Shown here one piece after another: positions 6,938 through 14,166 of a stretch of DNA of 20,883 bases. The position numbers and the translations under genes are program-made. The stretch is from contig JAJYMR010000002.1 in assembly GCA_021786815.1 (NCBI GenBank), forward strand, positions 1 to 20,883, given 5' to 3'. Each line of letters starts with the position of its first letter. Position 1 is the stretch's first letter. The notes under the pieces are model-generated. The model was not told the origin of the DNA. It saw nothing but the letters and a program-made list of their open reading frames with translations, and made no database searches. This stretch comes from Deltaproteobacteria bacterium (GTDB taxonomy: Bacteria > Desulfobacterota > Binatia > Binatales > Binataceae).

Positions 6938-8296
6938 ATGGTCAGGTCTTTTCCCGCGGTTATCGCCCTCGGCATCGTGCTCCTGCTCGGAGGATGCTCG
7001 CTTTTTAGAAAAGGCCCGGCAAAGCCCGCGCTGCCCGCCGCTACGGTGCGCACGGCAACGATGGACGTCACGCCGGGAATCAAGGTGTTGAGCAGTCTGC
7101 GGTTGCCACCGGGCTTCGTGCCGCTGCCGGGGCGCGCTCCGATGTGGCTTCAGGAGGGAACCGAACTCGTTATTGTCGGCGCTCGCGACGGACGGACTGA
7201 AATCTACGGCTACAGCGGACCGGGATGGAAAACCGAGCGGCTTATCGCGGCGGACGGGGGTCCGGGCGCAAAAAATGGGGTCATCGTTGACGTGGCGGCC
7301 AGCCAGAACGGGATGTCGCTCGCCTACGCGGTGTACAACGCGAAGGAAAAGCGCCTGTACGTGGTCGTGCGCGATCTTATCGCGACCGGTGGCGGCCATC
7401 CGGTGGCCGACTTCGATGGCGACTTCGCAAGCGCGAGCGTGGGATGGCTTAATCCGGTCACGATCACGCTCGCCCTGCGGGACAAACCCGCGCCGGCCGT
7501 TCCGCCGCCTTCGCCCGCCGTTTCGCAGGACAAAAGCCACGCTCCAAGCAAGCCGGGCCTTTATGTAATCGGGATCAACGGGATCGTCACCGCCGAACTC
7601 GAGACCGTCAAGTGCCCGCTTTCCTCGCTGGTATGGGGACCTCACAGCTTCTATGCGGTCGGCCAGGGCGACGCGGGCGCCCCGCCGATCGTGCTGGACC
7701 GTCACGGGCCGTCATGCCGGCAGATTTTCGCTTCGGGGCCGATCCGCGTGCTCGATTGGTCTCCCGACGGCAATTCCTTTCTGTACGCGCAACGCGGTGC
7801 CGACGGAGTCGAGACGACGTACCGCTACTGGATTGCGCGGCACACTGCGACGCTCGCCGTGCTGTCGTCCGAGGCGGCCGCGTTCACCGCCGCGGGCGAA
7901 GTGCTGGTGCTCGGCAACAGTTCGCTTACCTTCCAGCAGGCAAGCCGGTTTCCCAACCGGCCACTTCGCGCGGAACTGGCGCTCGCCCACGCCAAGGGCG
8001 GTCTCGACGTCGTCTCGCTCGGCTTCAACACGACTCCGGCGTTACTCGCGCAGAGTGCGATGACGTACTCGCTCAAGTCGAACCGGGCCGCGATGGATAC
8101 GTTTCTGCCCACGACCTCGGGCGTGTTTCGCAGAATCATCAGCTATTCGGTTGCCACGCAGTCCGCCTTTGTCATCGCTTACGGAGCGGCGCTCGGGCCG
8201 GTGGAGATGAGCTGGTCGCCGCTCGGACAGTATCTCGCCCTGGTTGATGGCGTCGGCGCGCAAAGCGTTCTCACCATAGTCGAGCCGTCCGGCTGA
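6938..8296 (+). CDS. lipoprotein with TolB/PD40-like beta-propeller repeats, function unknown
   Basis: I cannot assign a specific function to this 452-residue protein. It opens with a lipoprotein signal peptide: VRSF, a hydrophobic core (AVIALGIVLLL) and a lipobox LGGC with Cys20 as the lipidated residue. Residue +2 is Ser, so outer-membrane sorting would be expected in a Gram-negative cell. Two motifs typical of PD40/TolB-like beta-propeller blades occur, VLDWSPDGNSFLYA (near 271-284) and SWSPLGQYLALVDG (near 425-438). The remaining body has repeated beta-strand-like patches. A Pro-rich flexible segment lies at about 184-206. The gene is divergent from sppA and monocistronic as far as can be seen. 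No catalytic motif is visible, so a binding or scaffold role is the likeliest reading. Confidence 0.75.
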   Translation: MVRSFPAVIALGIVLLLGGCSLFRKGPAKPALPAATVRTATMDVTPGIKVLSSLRLPPGFVPLPGRAPMWLQEGTELVIVGARDGRTEIYGYSGPGWKTERLIAADGGPGAKNGVIVDVAASQNGMSLAYAVYNAKEKRLYVVVRDLIATGGGHPVADFDGDFASASVGWLNPVTITLALRDKPAPAVPPPSPAVSQDKSHAPSKPGLYVIGINGIVTAELETVKCPLSSLVWGPHSFYAVGQGDAGAPPIVLDRHGPSCRQIFASGPIRVLDWSPDGNSFLYAQRGADGVETTYRYWIARHTATLAVLSSEAAAFTAAGEVLVLGNSSLTFQQASRFPNRPLRAELALAHAKGGLDVVSLGFNTTPALLAQSAMTYSLKSNRAAMDTFLPTTSGVFRRIISYSVATQSAFVIAYGAALGPVEMSWSPLGQYLALVDGVGAQSVLTIVEPSG

Positions 8297-8436
8297 AAAC
8301 GTCCTCGTGCACCGCGTCCGCCATACGGGCACCCGGTTTTTCCCGGGAACGCGTGGACGGCTAACGCTATCGAGCGGGAATGCGCTATTCTGCGGCGCAC
8401 AAAGAACAGTTGAGACTTGGAACAGGGGGACTGGCC

Positions 8437-9192
8437 ATGAAGCTTGCCGGCAAAACAGCACTTATAACCGGCGCCGGTTCAGGGATGGGTCGCGCGAGCG
8501 CGATGCTCTTTGCGAAGGAAGGCGCCAGCGTCATTGTCGTGGACGTCGATGAGGCATCGGCCCGGGAAACCGCAAGGTGCATCCAAACCGAGGGCGGACG
8601 CGCGCTGGCGTTTCGCGCCGACGTGTCGAGCAGCGAGGACGCTGAGGCGATGGTCGCCGCGGCGCTGGCCAATTTTGGCCCACCCGACGTTCTGTTCAAT
8701 AACGCCGGTATCGAGGGCGAAGGCGGCTTTCTCGCCCAGCTCAGCGAGCAGGCGTTCGATCGCGTAATCGCGGTCAACCTTCGCGGCGTGTGGCTCGGGA
8801 TGAAACACGCGCTGCCTCACATGATCCGCAACGGCGGCGGCTCGATCATCAACACCGCGTCAATCGCCGGGATGGTCGCAATCAGGGGCTCGGCCGCGTA
8901 CTGCGCGGCCAAGGCCGGGGTGATCGCCCTTACACGCGTGGGCGCGGCCGAGTATGGCCGCTACAACATCCGCGTCAACTGCATCTGCCCCGGCGCGATC
9001 GATACGCCAATGGTCGAGCGGCTTAACACAAGCGGAGGCCTGAGCAAGCAGCAGACCGCTCGCCTCTCGGTCTTTGGCCGGGTCGGCAGCCCGATGGAAA
9101 TCGCACGGATGGCGCTCTTCCTTGCAAGCGACGACTCGTCGTTCGCAAGCGGCGCTCCGTTCATCATTGACGGTGGCTGGACAGTGACCTGA
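8437..9192 (+). CDS. short-chain dehydrogenase/reductase (SDR), classical type
   Basis: This is an NAD(P)-dependent oxidoreductase of the classical SDR family, acting on an unknown alcohol/ketone. The 251-residue protein has the cofactor motif TGAGSGMG (11-18), Asp36 at the end of the second strand (suggesting NAD(H) preference), NNAG (88-91), and the tetrad Asn114, Ser142, Tyr155 and Lys159 (YCAAK). The C-terminus IDGGWTVT is usual for the family. The ATG at 8437 is preceded by AGGGGGA at six-base spacing. An upstream in-frame ATG at 8380 would add 19 residues unlike the family and lacks a ribosome site. A terminator lies 14 bases after the stop, so the gene is probably a separate unit from the next SDR despite being only 58 bases away. 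Confidence 0.92.
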   Translation: MKLAGKTALITGAGSGMGRASAMLFAKEGASVIVVDVDEASARETARCIQTEGGRALAFRADVSSSEDAEAMVAAALANFGPPDVLFNNAGIEGEGGFLAQLSEQAFDRVIAVNLRGVWLGMKHALPHMIRNGGGSIINTASIAGMVAIRGSAAYCAAKAGVIALTRVGAAEYGRYNIRVNCICPGAIDTPMVERLNTSGGLSKQQTARLSVFGRVGSPMEIARMALFLASDDSSFASGAPFIIDGGWTVT

Positions 9193-9205
9193 GGCTCGCT
9201 TGCCG

Positions 9206-9227
9206 CGGGCGGTGTTCGCCCGTTTTT
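9206..9227 (+). terminator. intrinsic terminator between the two SDR genes
   Basis: CGGGCG, loop GTGTT, CGCCCG and then five T, starting 14 bases after the first SDR stop codon. The stem is perfect (6 bp, extendable by a G·T pair). Confidence 0.8.
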
Positions 9228-9250
9228 GTGGAGGAGACATTCGCAGTCAG

Positions 9251-10021
9251 ATGGAAACGTCGATTACCAGATTGAAGGGAAAAGTCGCCGTCGTGACCGG
9301 CGCCGCACAAGGTATCGGGCGCGCGATCGCGCTTCGGCTCGCGGCTGAGGGCGCGAAAGTCACGGTCGCCGATATTCAGGCCGCCGCTGCCGCGGCCACC
9401 GCGCAAGAAATCCGCGCGGCGGGTGGTGAGGCACTCGCCGTCGAACTCGACGTGACACGCCTTGAACAGGCGCTCGCCGCGGCCGAGCGGGTCGAGCGCG
9501 AGCTTGGCCCGATTGATATCCTCGTCAACAATGCCGGATGGGACCGCGTTGAGCCGTTTCTCGACAGCGCGCCCGAGACATGGGACCGCGTAATCGCCGT
9601 GAATTTCCGCGGCGTGCTCAACTGCTGCAAGGCGATCGCGCCCCGGATGCAGGCGCGCAAGAGCGGCAAGATAATCTCGATCTCCTCGGACGCCGCGCGC
9701 GTGGGCTCGACCGGCGAGGCCGTTTACGCGGGATGCAAGGCGGCGACGATCGCCTTCTCCAAGACGCTCGCGCGCGAACTGGCCCGTTACAACGTCAACG
9801 TGAACGTGGTATGCCCCGGACCGACCGAGACGGCGCTGTTACGCGACGCGATGGCCGGGCGCGAGGGCGTGCTCGACGCGATGGCGCGTGCGATCCCGTT
9901 CAGGCGGCTGGGGAAACCCGAGGATCTCGCGGGCGCGGTCGCGTTTTTCGCCTCTTCCGACGCCGATTTCGCTACCGGCCAGGTCTTGAGCGTAAGCGGC
10001 GGCCTTACGATGGCGGGTTGA
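9251..10021 (+). CDS. SDR oxidoreductase resembling 2-hydroxycyclohexanecarboxyl-CoA dehydrogenase (BadH-like)
   Basis: This is a classical SDR of 256 residues. It shows TGAAQGIG (16-23), Asp41, NNAG (93-96), Asn118, Ser146, Tyr159 and Lys163. Beyond the general family, several stretches recall BadH of Rhodopseudomonas, which oxidises 2-hydroxycyclohexane-1-carboxyl-CoA in cyclohexanecarboxylate/benzoate breakdown: NNAGWD, SSDAARVGSTGEAVYAGCK, NVVCPGPTETALL, FRRLGKPEDLAGAVAFF and VLSVSGGLTM at the end. This comparison is from memory, so the substrate remains inferred. The ATG at 9251 is preceded by GGAGGAG, though 14 bases away. An upstream in-frame TTG at 9200 lies before the terminator and is unlikely. 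The tetR gene with its own operator follows 144 bases later, which suggests shared regulation. Confidence 0.9.
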   Translation: METSITRLKGKVAVVTGAAQGIGRAIALRLAAEGAKVTVADIQAAAAAATAQEIRAAGGEALAVELDVTRLEQALAAAERVERELGPIDILVNNAGWDRVEPFLDSAPETWDRVIAVNFRGVLNCCKAIAPRMQARKSGKIISISSDAARVGSTGEAVYAGCKAATIAFSKTLARELARYNVNVNVVCPGPTETALLRDAMAGREGVLDAMARAIPFRRLGKPEDLAGAVAFFASSDADFATGQVLSVSGGLTMAG

Positions 10022-10059
10022 GGAGCGTCGGGGAGTCGCATCGGCGGCAAAGGCGGCGC

Positions 10060-10075
10060 CTGAATGAGCGTTCAG
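10060..10075 (+). promoter_or_regulatory. candidate TetR operator palindrome
   Basis: CTGAATGAGCGTTCAG is a 16-base imperfect palindrome (six of eight half-site pairs match). It lies between the BadH-like SDR and the tetR start, about 90 bases before the tetR ATG. The TGAA...TTCA form is common among TetR-family operators, so autoregulation is the simplest reading. I could not fix a promoter around it. Confidence 0.55.
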
Positions 10076-10165
10076 AGCACTGCCTCAAGGACCGGAAAGG
10101 GAGCATCCTGCTCGAAGCATAAGAAGTAAGTCGAACCAATACCTGCGCCGCGCCCCGGAGGACTG

Positions 10166-10828
10166 ATGAAGAGATCGGATACCACTTCGTCTGCCAGGCG
10201 CACGGCGTCGGCGAAAGCAAATACCCGCGTCGTCGCCCCCGACGAACGTTACGACGCCAATATCGAGCACATCCTGCGCGCCGCTGCCGTGGTGTTCGCC
10301 GGAAAAAGCTTCGGCATCGCCTCCATCCGCGATATCGCCGCGCAGGCCCGGATCTCCTTTCCGCGTATCTATTACTACCTGCGCAACAAGGAGGAACTCC
10401 TCTACCTCATCTCAAAGCGTGCCTTCGAGCGGTTGATCGAAACCGCCCAGGCGCGCGCCGCGTCGGCGAACGACGCTGAAGAGGGGCTGCGCCTTTTTAT
10501 CGAAGGACACATCGAGTATCACATCAACAACCTTTCCGAGATGAAGGTTCTCGCGCGCGAGGCCGATTCGCTCTCGGGCCGCTACGCGGCTCATATAGCG
10601 CGACTTAGGAGCGAGTATTCCCGCCTCGGGCGCAAATTCGTCGAGCGGGTCGCGGAAAAATACGGCAGGACACTCGACCGGGAGGACTCGCGAATAGCCA
10701 CATCGCTGATGTTCGGTGCGATGAACTGGCTGTACACGTGGTACGAGCCGCCGCGCGACTACGAACAGCGCCGGCGCATTATGGACGAAATCCACCGGAT
10801 GGTGAGCGCCGCGCTGACGCCGCGATAG
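10166..10828 (+). CDS. TetR/AcrR-family transcriptional regulator (KstR2-like C-terminal domain)
   Basis: This is a DNA-binding repressor of 220 residues. Residues 1-30 are a basic, disordered-looking tail. The helix-turn-helix domain spans about 33-90, with ASIRDIAAQARISFPRIYYY and LRNKEELLYLI as the recognition part. The ligand-binding half has a conserved stretch HIEYHINNLSEMKVLAREAD followed by a GAMNWLYTWYEP motif. These are typical of TetR C-terminal domains seen in KstR2-type regulators, many of which respond to acyl-CoA thioesters. The ATG at 10166 has GGAGG four bases before it. It lies directly downstream of the BadH-like SDR on the same strand, with a palindrome in the gap. Target genes and ligand are inferred, not seen. 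Confidence 0.92.
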   Translation: MKRSDTTSSARRTASAKANTRVVAPDERYDANIEHILRAAAVVFAGKSFGIASIRDIAAQARISFPRIYYYLRNKEELLYLISKRAFERLIETAQARAASANDAEEGLRLFIEGHIEYHINNLSEMKVLAREADSLSGRYAAHIARLRSEYSRLGRKFVERVAEKYGRTLDREDSRIATSLMFGAMNWLYTWYEPPRDYEQRRRIMDEIHRMVSAALTPR

Positions 10829-10897
10829 ACCGCGTTCGCGCTCACGGGACGCCATACGGGGGCTCGAACGATTCGCGCCTTCTTCGCCGGCGAAACC

Positions 10898-10917
10898 GCT
10901 GCGCCCCTGAGCGCAGC
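10898..10917 (-). terminator. hairpin at the end of the O-methyltransferase gene
   Basis: GCTGCGC and GCGCAGC form a perfect 7-bp stem with a 6-base loop, two bases beyond the methyltransferase stop. The following T-tract is weak (GGTTTCG on the minus strand), so it may stop transcription only partly. It lies between two convergent genes and could also act on the tetR transcript. Confidence 0.5.
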
Positions 10918-10918
10918 G

Positions 10919-11959
10919 TCACTTGCTGGCGAGGATAAGGGGCGACGGCGCGGCGGGCGTCTTGAGCGTCTTCACGTTGCGCAGACCCGCCGCCCGAAGC
11001 CATTTGCGATAGTCGCTCATCGTGAACACGTCGCCCTCGGGCGTGTGGATGAGCATGTTCAGGCTGAACAGCATCTCGGGCGCCGGCCCGGTGCGCGTGT
11101 CGTTCGGAACCATCTCGGCGATCATCAGCGTGCCGCCCTTGCGGAGCGCGGCCGCGGATTTTTCGACGAGCCGCCTGCCCCACTCGGGGCCTTCGCTGTG
11201 GACGATATGCCCCAGAATCACGAGGTCGTAGCGCTCGCGTCCGAAATCCGCTTCGCGAAGGTTGCCTTCGACGAATTCGTAGCGGTCCGCAACGCCATGC
11301 TTCTCAGCGTACTCGCGCGCTATCGGCGTCACCTCGGGAAAATCCAGCACCGTGACGCGCGCCTTGGGAAACCGCTCCGCGAACGGGAGCGACCACGCAC
11401 CGGAGCCCGCGGCCACGTCGAGGACGTTCGCTATCTGATGCCGGCGCTCACGCGCAAGCGAGGCGGCTGCCGCTCGCGCGGCGACATAGTTGGCGGGAAA
11501 CAGGCTTCTGACGAGCAGCGGGAAGAATTCTCGCGCGCGAGCCTCGGGATTTTCGCGTACCGCCGGTTTTCCGGTGCGCACCACCTCCGTGAGCTGCAGC
11601 CATCCCATCGTCAGCCCCCGCGCGATCATCGCGGCGCCGTCCATGTAGAGATCGCTCCCGCGCGCCAGGCACGCGTCCGCAATCGGCTCCAGTGAATAGC
11701 GATCCTTCACGCGCCTCAGGTACCCGAGCGCGATCATCGTATCGAGCAGCCGCGCCATCGCGGCTTCGTTCGCGCCCGCGTCCTGGGCGATTTCGCGCGC
11801 CGTTCGCTTGCCCGACTTGATACGGGTGAAGACGTCGAGTTCCATCGCCGCCAGCAGTGCGAACGCCCGCCAGAGCGACCACATCGTGTCTTCGGTGAGT
11901 TTTCGGACCGGAACCGCCGGGGTAGGATTTGCTTTCGCACGAGCGCGATTCGTAGGCAT
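10919..11959 (-). CDS. SAM-dependent O-methyltransferase (plant-type/acetylserotonin OMT-like fold)
   Basis: This probably transfers a methyl group from S-adenosylmethionine to a hydroxyl of a small molecule. The 346-residue protein has a winged-helix dimerisation region at about 20-95 (WRAFALLAAMELDVFTRI, then REIAQDAGANEAAMARLLDT), typical of the Methyltransf_2 family. The Rossmann SAM site follows: VLDVAAGSG (179-187) with acidic Asp206 after strand two (TVLDFPEV). The next motif, YDLVILGHIVHSEG, ends in His254 near the usual catalytic base position. I took ATG at 11959 because GGAGAG lies eight bases upstream; the longer frame to 12019 adds 20 atypical residues and reaches into the intergenic region. 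The gene diverges from the di-iron protein gene. The substrate cannot be read from the sequence. Confidence 0.88.
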   Translation of the reverse strand: MPTNRARAKANPTPAVPVRKLTEDTMWSLWRAFALLAAMELDVFTRIKSGKRTAREIAQDAGANEAAMARLLDTMIALGYLRRVKDRYSLEPIADACLARGSDLYMDGAAMIARGLTMGWLQLTEVVRTGKPAVRENPEARAREFFPLLVRSLFPANYVAARAAAASLARERRHQIANVLDVAAGSGAWSLPFAERFPKARVTVLDFPEVTPIAREYAEKHGVADRYEFVEGNLREADFGRERYDLVILGHIVHSEGPEWGRRLVEKSAAALRKGGTLMIAEMVPNDTRTGPAPEMLFSLNMLIHTPEGDVFTMSDYRKWLRAAGLRNVKTLKTPAAPSPLILASK

Positions 11960-12056
11960 CGTCGTTCTCTCCGCAAAATCAGAGGCTGCGAGCCGTTGCC
12001 TAGCAGAAGCGCGGCGCAATCGACAACCCCACGACCTTGCCGTTCTCGCGAATTCT

Positions 12057-12074
12057 CTGTTACGTTCCTAACAG
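12057..12074. promoter_or_regulatory. 18-base inverted repeat in the OMT / di-iron protein intergenic region
   Basis: CTGTTACGTTCCTAACAG has perfect 6-base arms (CTGTTA/TAACAG) around a 6-base centre. It sits between divergent genes, 32 bases before the di-iron ATG and about 98 bases from the methyltransferase ATG. It could be a repressor site controlling one or both genes. Confidence 0.45.
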
Positions 12075-12106
12075 CCATTAGACTCGTGCAAAGGAAGCGA
12101 ATCACT

Positions 12107-12961
12107 ATGGCTGAACGAGACAACGCCGCTCAAACCGTCTTCGACCCGGCCGCCATTCGCGCGCAACGCGAACGCGAGGACCGACTACTGCGCGAAAAGA
12201 TGCGCGCGGCATTGCCCGAGGCGCGCGAGCGCCTGGCGGCTCGCGGAATCGACCCGGAGCCGGTGATCGCGACCGACTACGACGGCAATCCGATGACGGT
12301 CGCGAATTTCTACATGATGCTGCGCGGGTACGCCGTAACCGAAAAGGCGGGCCAGGACCCGACCTATCGTGCCGCGCGATGCGCGATAAGATCGGATCTC
12401 GGCCCGGAGGTGCGCGACGCGGCCTTCGTCGCGCTCAATCAGCAGTCAGCCGAGGAAGCCGGGCACGGCGACAAAATCTTTGGCGCAGCATATTACGAGA
12501 TGGGCGCAATCGCCGCTGAAACGGTCGCCGAGGACGGCTTTCAGCAGGGCGGAGATTTTCTCGAGCCGAGCGCCGACGCTGCCGCCAACACGCAGAAGGT
12601 GCTGGACATGATGGCGGTCCTGGGCGGCGTCGAGACGCTCGCGCTGGAACGCGCGTTTCCGCTGGTGCTGCACGCCTGCGCCGAATGGCGGCATCCGCTC
12701 GCCCGCCAACTTATCGAGCAGGTCAATAAAATCGTCAAGCCCGAGGAGGCGCGCCACGTCCTCACCTGGCGCTATCTGTTCCACAAAGGCGTCGCGCCGC
12801 GCGGCGAAGGGGCGATCCAGCGCTACTACATGCTCACCAACTGGGGACGCGATCGGTTTCTCGCGCCCAGGATGGAGTGGAGCGAGTTCGAGCGCCACAT
12901 GCGTGCCTCATGCCCGACGGTCGAGCAGCTTATCGGCCGTCCGATGCCGGTATCGATCTGA
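12107..12961 (+). CDS. ferritin-like di-iron carboxylate protein, possible oxygenase
   Basis: I do not recognise the exact subfamily of this 284-residue, mostly helical protein. The metal-ligand pattern of ferritin-like di-iron enzymes is visible: Glu79 (AVTEKAG), Glu117xxHis120 in SAEEAGH, Glu176 in GGVETLALE and Glu214xxHis217 in KPEEARHVLTW. The spacing between ligand pairs (38, 59 and 38 residues) is regular, as in a four-helix bundle. AurF-type N-oxygenases and other di-iron oxygenases use this arrangement. The ATG at 12107 follows AAGGAAG at about nine bases. An earlier in-frame ATG at 11996 would cross the palindrome and lacks a site. No signal peptide is present, so it is probably cytoplasmic. 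Neighbouring methyltransferase and F420 oxidoreductase genes fit a small-molecule modification role, which is inference. Confidence 0.8.
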   Translation: MAERDNAAQTVFDPAAIRAQREREDRLLREKMRAALPEARERLAARGIDPEPVIATDYDGNPMTVANFYMMLRGYAVTEKAGQDPTYRAARCAIRSDLGPEVRDAAFVALNQQSAEEAGHGDKIFGAAYYEMGAIAAETVAEDGFQQGGDFLEPSADAAANTQKVLDMMAVLGGVETLALERAFPLVLHACAEWRHPLARQLIEQVNKIVKPEEARHVLTWRYLFHKGVAPRGEGAIQRYYMLTNWGRDRFLAPRMEWSEFERHMRASCPTVEQLIGRPMPVSI

Positions 12962-12990
12962 CGCGCGCGTTTCGCCGTCCAGTCACTGCA

Positions 12991-13032
12991 AAAAGAAACG
13001 GCGCCGGCGATCTTTCGAGCGTCGGCGCCGTT
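12991..13032 (-). terminator. strong hairpin between convergent genes, mainly terminating the LLM gene
   Basis: AACGGCGCCG and CGGCGCCGTT form a perfect 10-bp stem, extendable inward. On the minus strand it is followed by TTTCTTTTT, a good U-tract about 50 bases after the oxidoreductase stop. On the plus strand it is followed only by GTCTGTCG, but could still serve the di-iron gene in part. Confidence 0.8.
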
Positions 13033-13051
13033 GTCTGTCGCAATTTCTGAG

Positions 13052-14134
13052 TTATTCGCGGCGCAGGTCCTGGAGAATTTCCTTCAGCACTCCGCGATCG
13101 TGCTCGTTGCGCACCGGGACATCGAAGCCGAGCCGGTTGACGCCGGCAAATCGTCTCTTCATCACCGACGCGATATCCGCGTAAGTTCCGACCGCGGCGA
13201 AGGCATGCACCATCTCCTCGGTCACCAGCGTCGGCATCTCGCGCCACTTCTGCTGGACGGAGAGCCGGTGCAACTGCTCGGCCGTGTCGCCCCATCCGTC
13301 AAGCTCGAAGCTGGAACGATACGAGCGCGTCGAGCCATAGAACGCGATCGTGGATTTCAGGTTCTCAACGGCGCGTGCGAGCGAATCCTTGTCGGGCGCG
13401 ACGCAAAGAAAGCCGCCGCCGCCGATCTGGAAGTCCGCCCATTCGGATTCCGGCCGTCCCGACTTCGCAAAACCCTTCTTCAGATTCGGGAACGCGATCT
13501 CGTCGAGATACTTGCGCGTGACGATCCCGTGCAAACGCACGCCATCACACGCTTCGCCGGCGACTTGCAGCATCCGCTCCTGCACCGCCGCAATCAAAAC
13601 CGGGATATGCGGATTCGCAAGCGGAGGCGGCGCGAAATTCGGCGTCATCAGGGAGAGGTTGTAATGCTCGCTTCGGAAGTTGAGCGGCTCGCCCGTCTGC
13701 CACGTGCGCCAGCACGCGCGCATCGCGCCGACGTAATCCTTCATCCGTTGCGCGGGCTTGCTCCACGGCATCCCGAACCGCCGGGTCACGTGTCCCTTGA
13801 CCTGCGAGCCGAGTCCAAGCACCAGCCGTCCGCCGCTCATGCGCTGGATATCCCACGCGGTGTAAGCGGTTGCGACCGGGCTCTTGGTGAACGCAAGCGC
13901 GATACCGGTGGCGAGCTCCACGCGCGAAGGCTCCTGGGCCGCGAGCGCAAGGATCAGATACGGGTCGTGCTGGGTTTCGACCGCCAGCACGGTGTCGAAC
14001 CCGAGCGCCTCCGCCTCCGCGACCTGGCTTCGAAGCGTGGTCCAGGTCGGCTCGGGCCGTTTTCCGCCCTGCTGCATCTCGGGCGTGTAGGGAGCGCCCA
14101 GGTTGAGCAATCGTTCAATTTTGATTCGCGCCAT
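13052..14134 (-). CDS. F420-dependent LLM-class oxidoreductase (TIGR03617-like)
   Basis: This is a luciferase-like TIM-barrel flavin/F420 enzyme of 360 residues. Class features include LATGIALAFTKSPVATAY, WDIQRMSGGRLVLGLGSQV (the typical LLM substrate/cofactor segment), HIPVLIAA and ACDGVRLHG. The C-terminal AEQLHRLSVQQKWREMPTLV and the closing GFDVPV region recall the TIGR03617 group of actinobacterial-type F420-dependent probable oxidoreductases. FMN versus F420 use cannot be proven from sequence alone. ATG at 14134 lacks a clear Shine-Dalgarno site. The gene is transcribed on its own, ending in a strong hairpin, and lies 32 bases upstream of the end of hisA on the same strand, with no sign of operon membership. 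Confidence 0.88.
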   Translation of the reverse strand: MARIKIERLLNLGAPYTPEMQQGGKRPEPTWTTLRSQVAEAEALGFDTVLAVETQHDPYLILALAAQEPSRVELATGIALAFTKSPVATAYTAWDIQRMSGGRLVLGLGSQVKGHVTRRFGMPWSKPAQRMKDYVGAMRACWRTWQTGEPLNFRSEHYNLSLMTPNFAPPPLANPHIPVLIAAVQERMLQVAGEACDGVRLHGIVTRKYLDEIAFPNLKKGFAKSGRPESEWADFQIGGGGFLCVAPDKDSLARAVENLKSTIAFYGSTRSYRSSFELDGWGDTAEQLHRLSVQQKWREMPTLVTEEMVHAFAAVGTYADIASVMKRRFAGVNRLGFDVPVRNEHDRGVLKEILQDLRRE

Positions 14135-14166
14135 GGCGGGGTTATCGCGTCACGGCGCCCGCGATG

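Noticed and set aside
8330..8346. CCCGG/CCGGG hairpin after the lipoprotein gene as a terminator
   Set aside because: The T-run lies in the loop, not after the stem, so it is not a standard intrinsic terminator.
8311..8350. Shared GCCATACGGG sequence after the lipoprotein and tetR stops
   Set aside because: The match at about 8327 and 10849 is only ten bases with poor flanks, which can arise by chance in two GC-rich spacers.
8380..8436. Longer start for the first SDR
   Set aside because: The added 19 residues do not resemble SDR N-termini and the ATG at 8437 has a strong ribosome site at six-base spacing.
10883..10894. TTCGCCGGCGAA palindrome
   Set aside because: A 12-base loopless palindrome of GC-rich sequence between convergent genes has no promoter context and may be chance.
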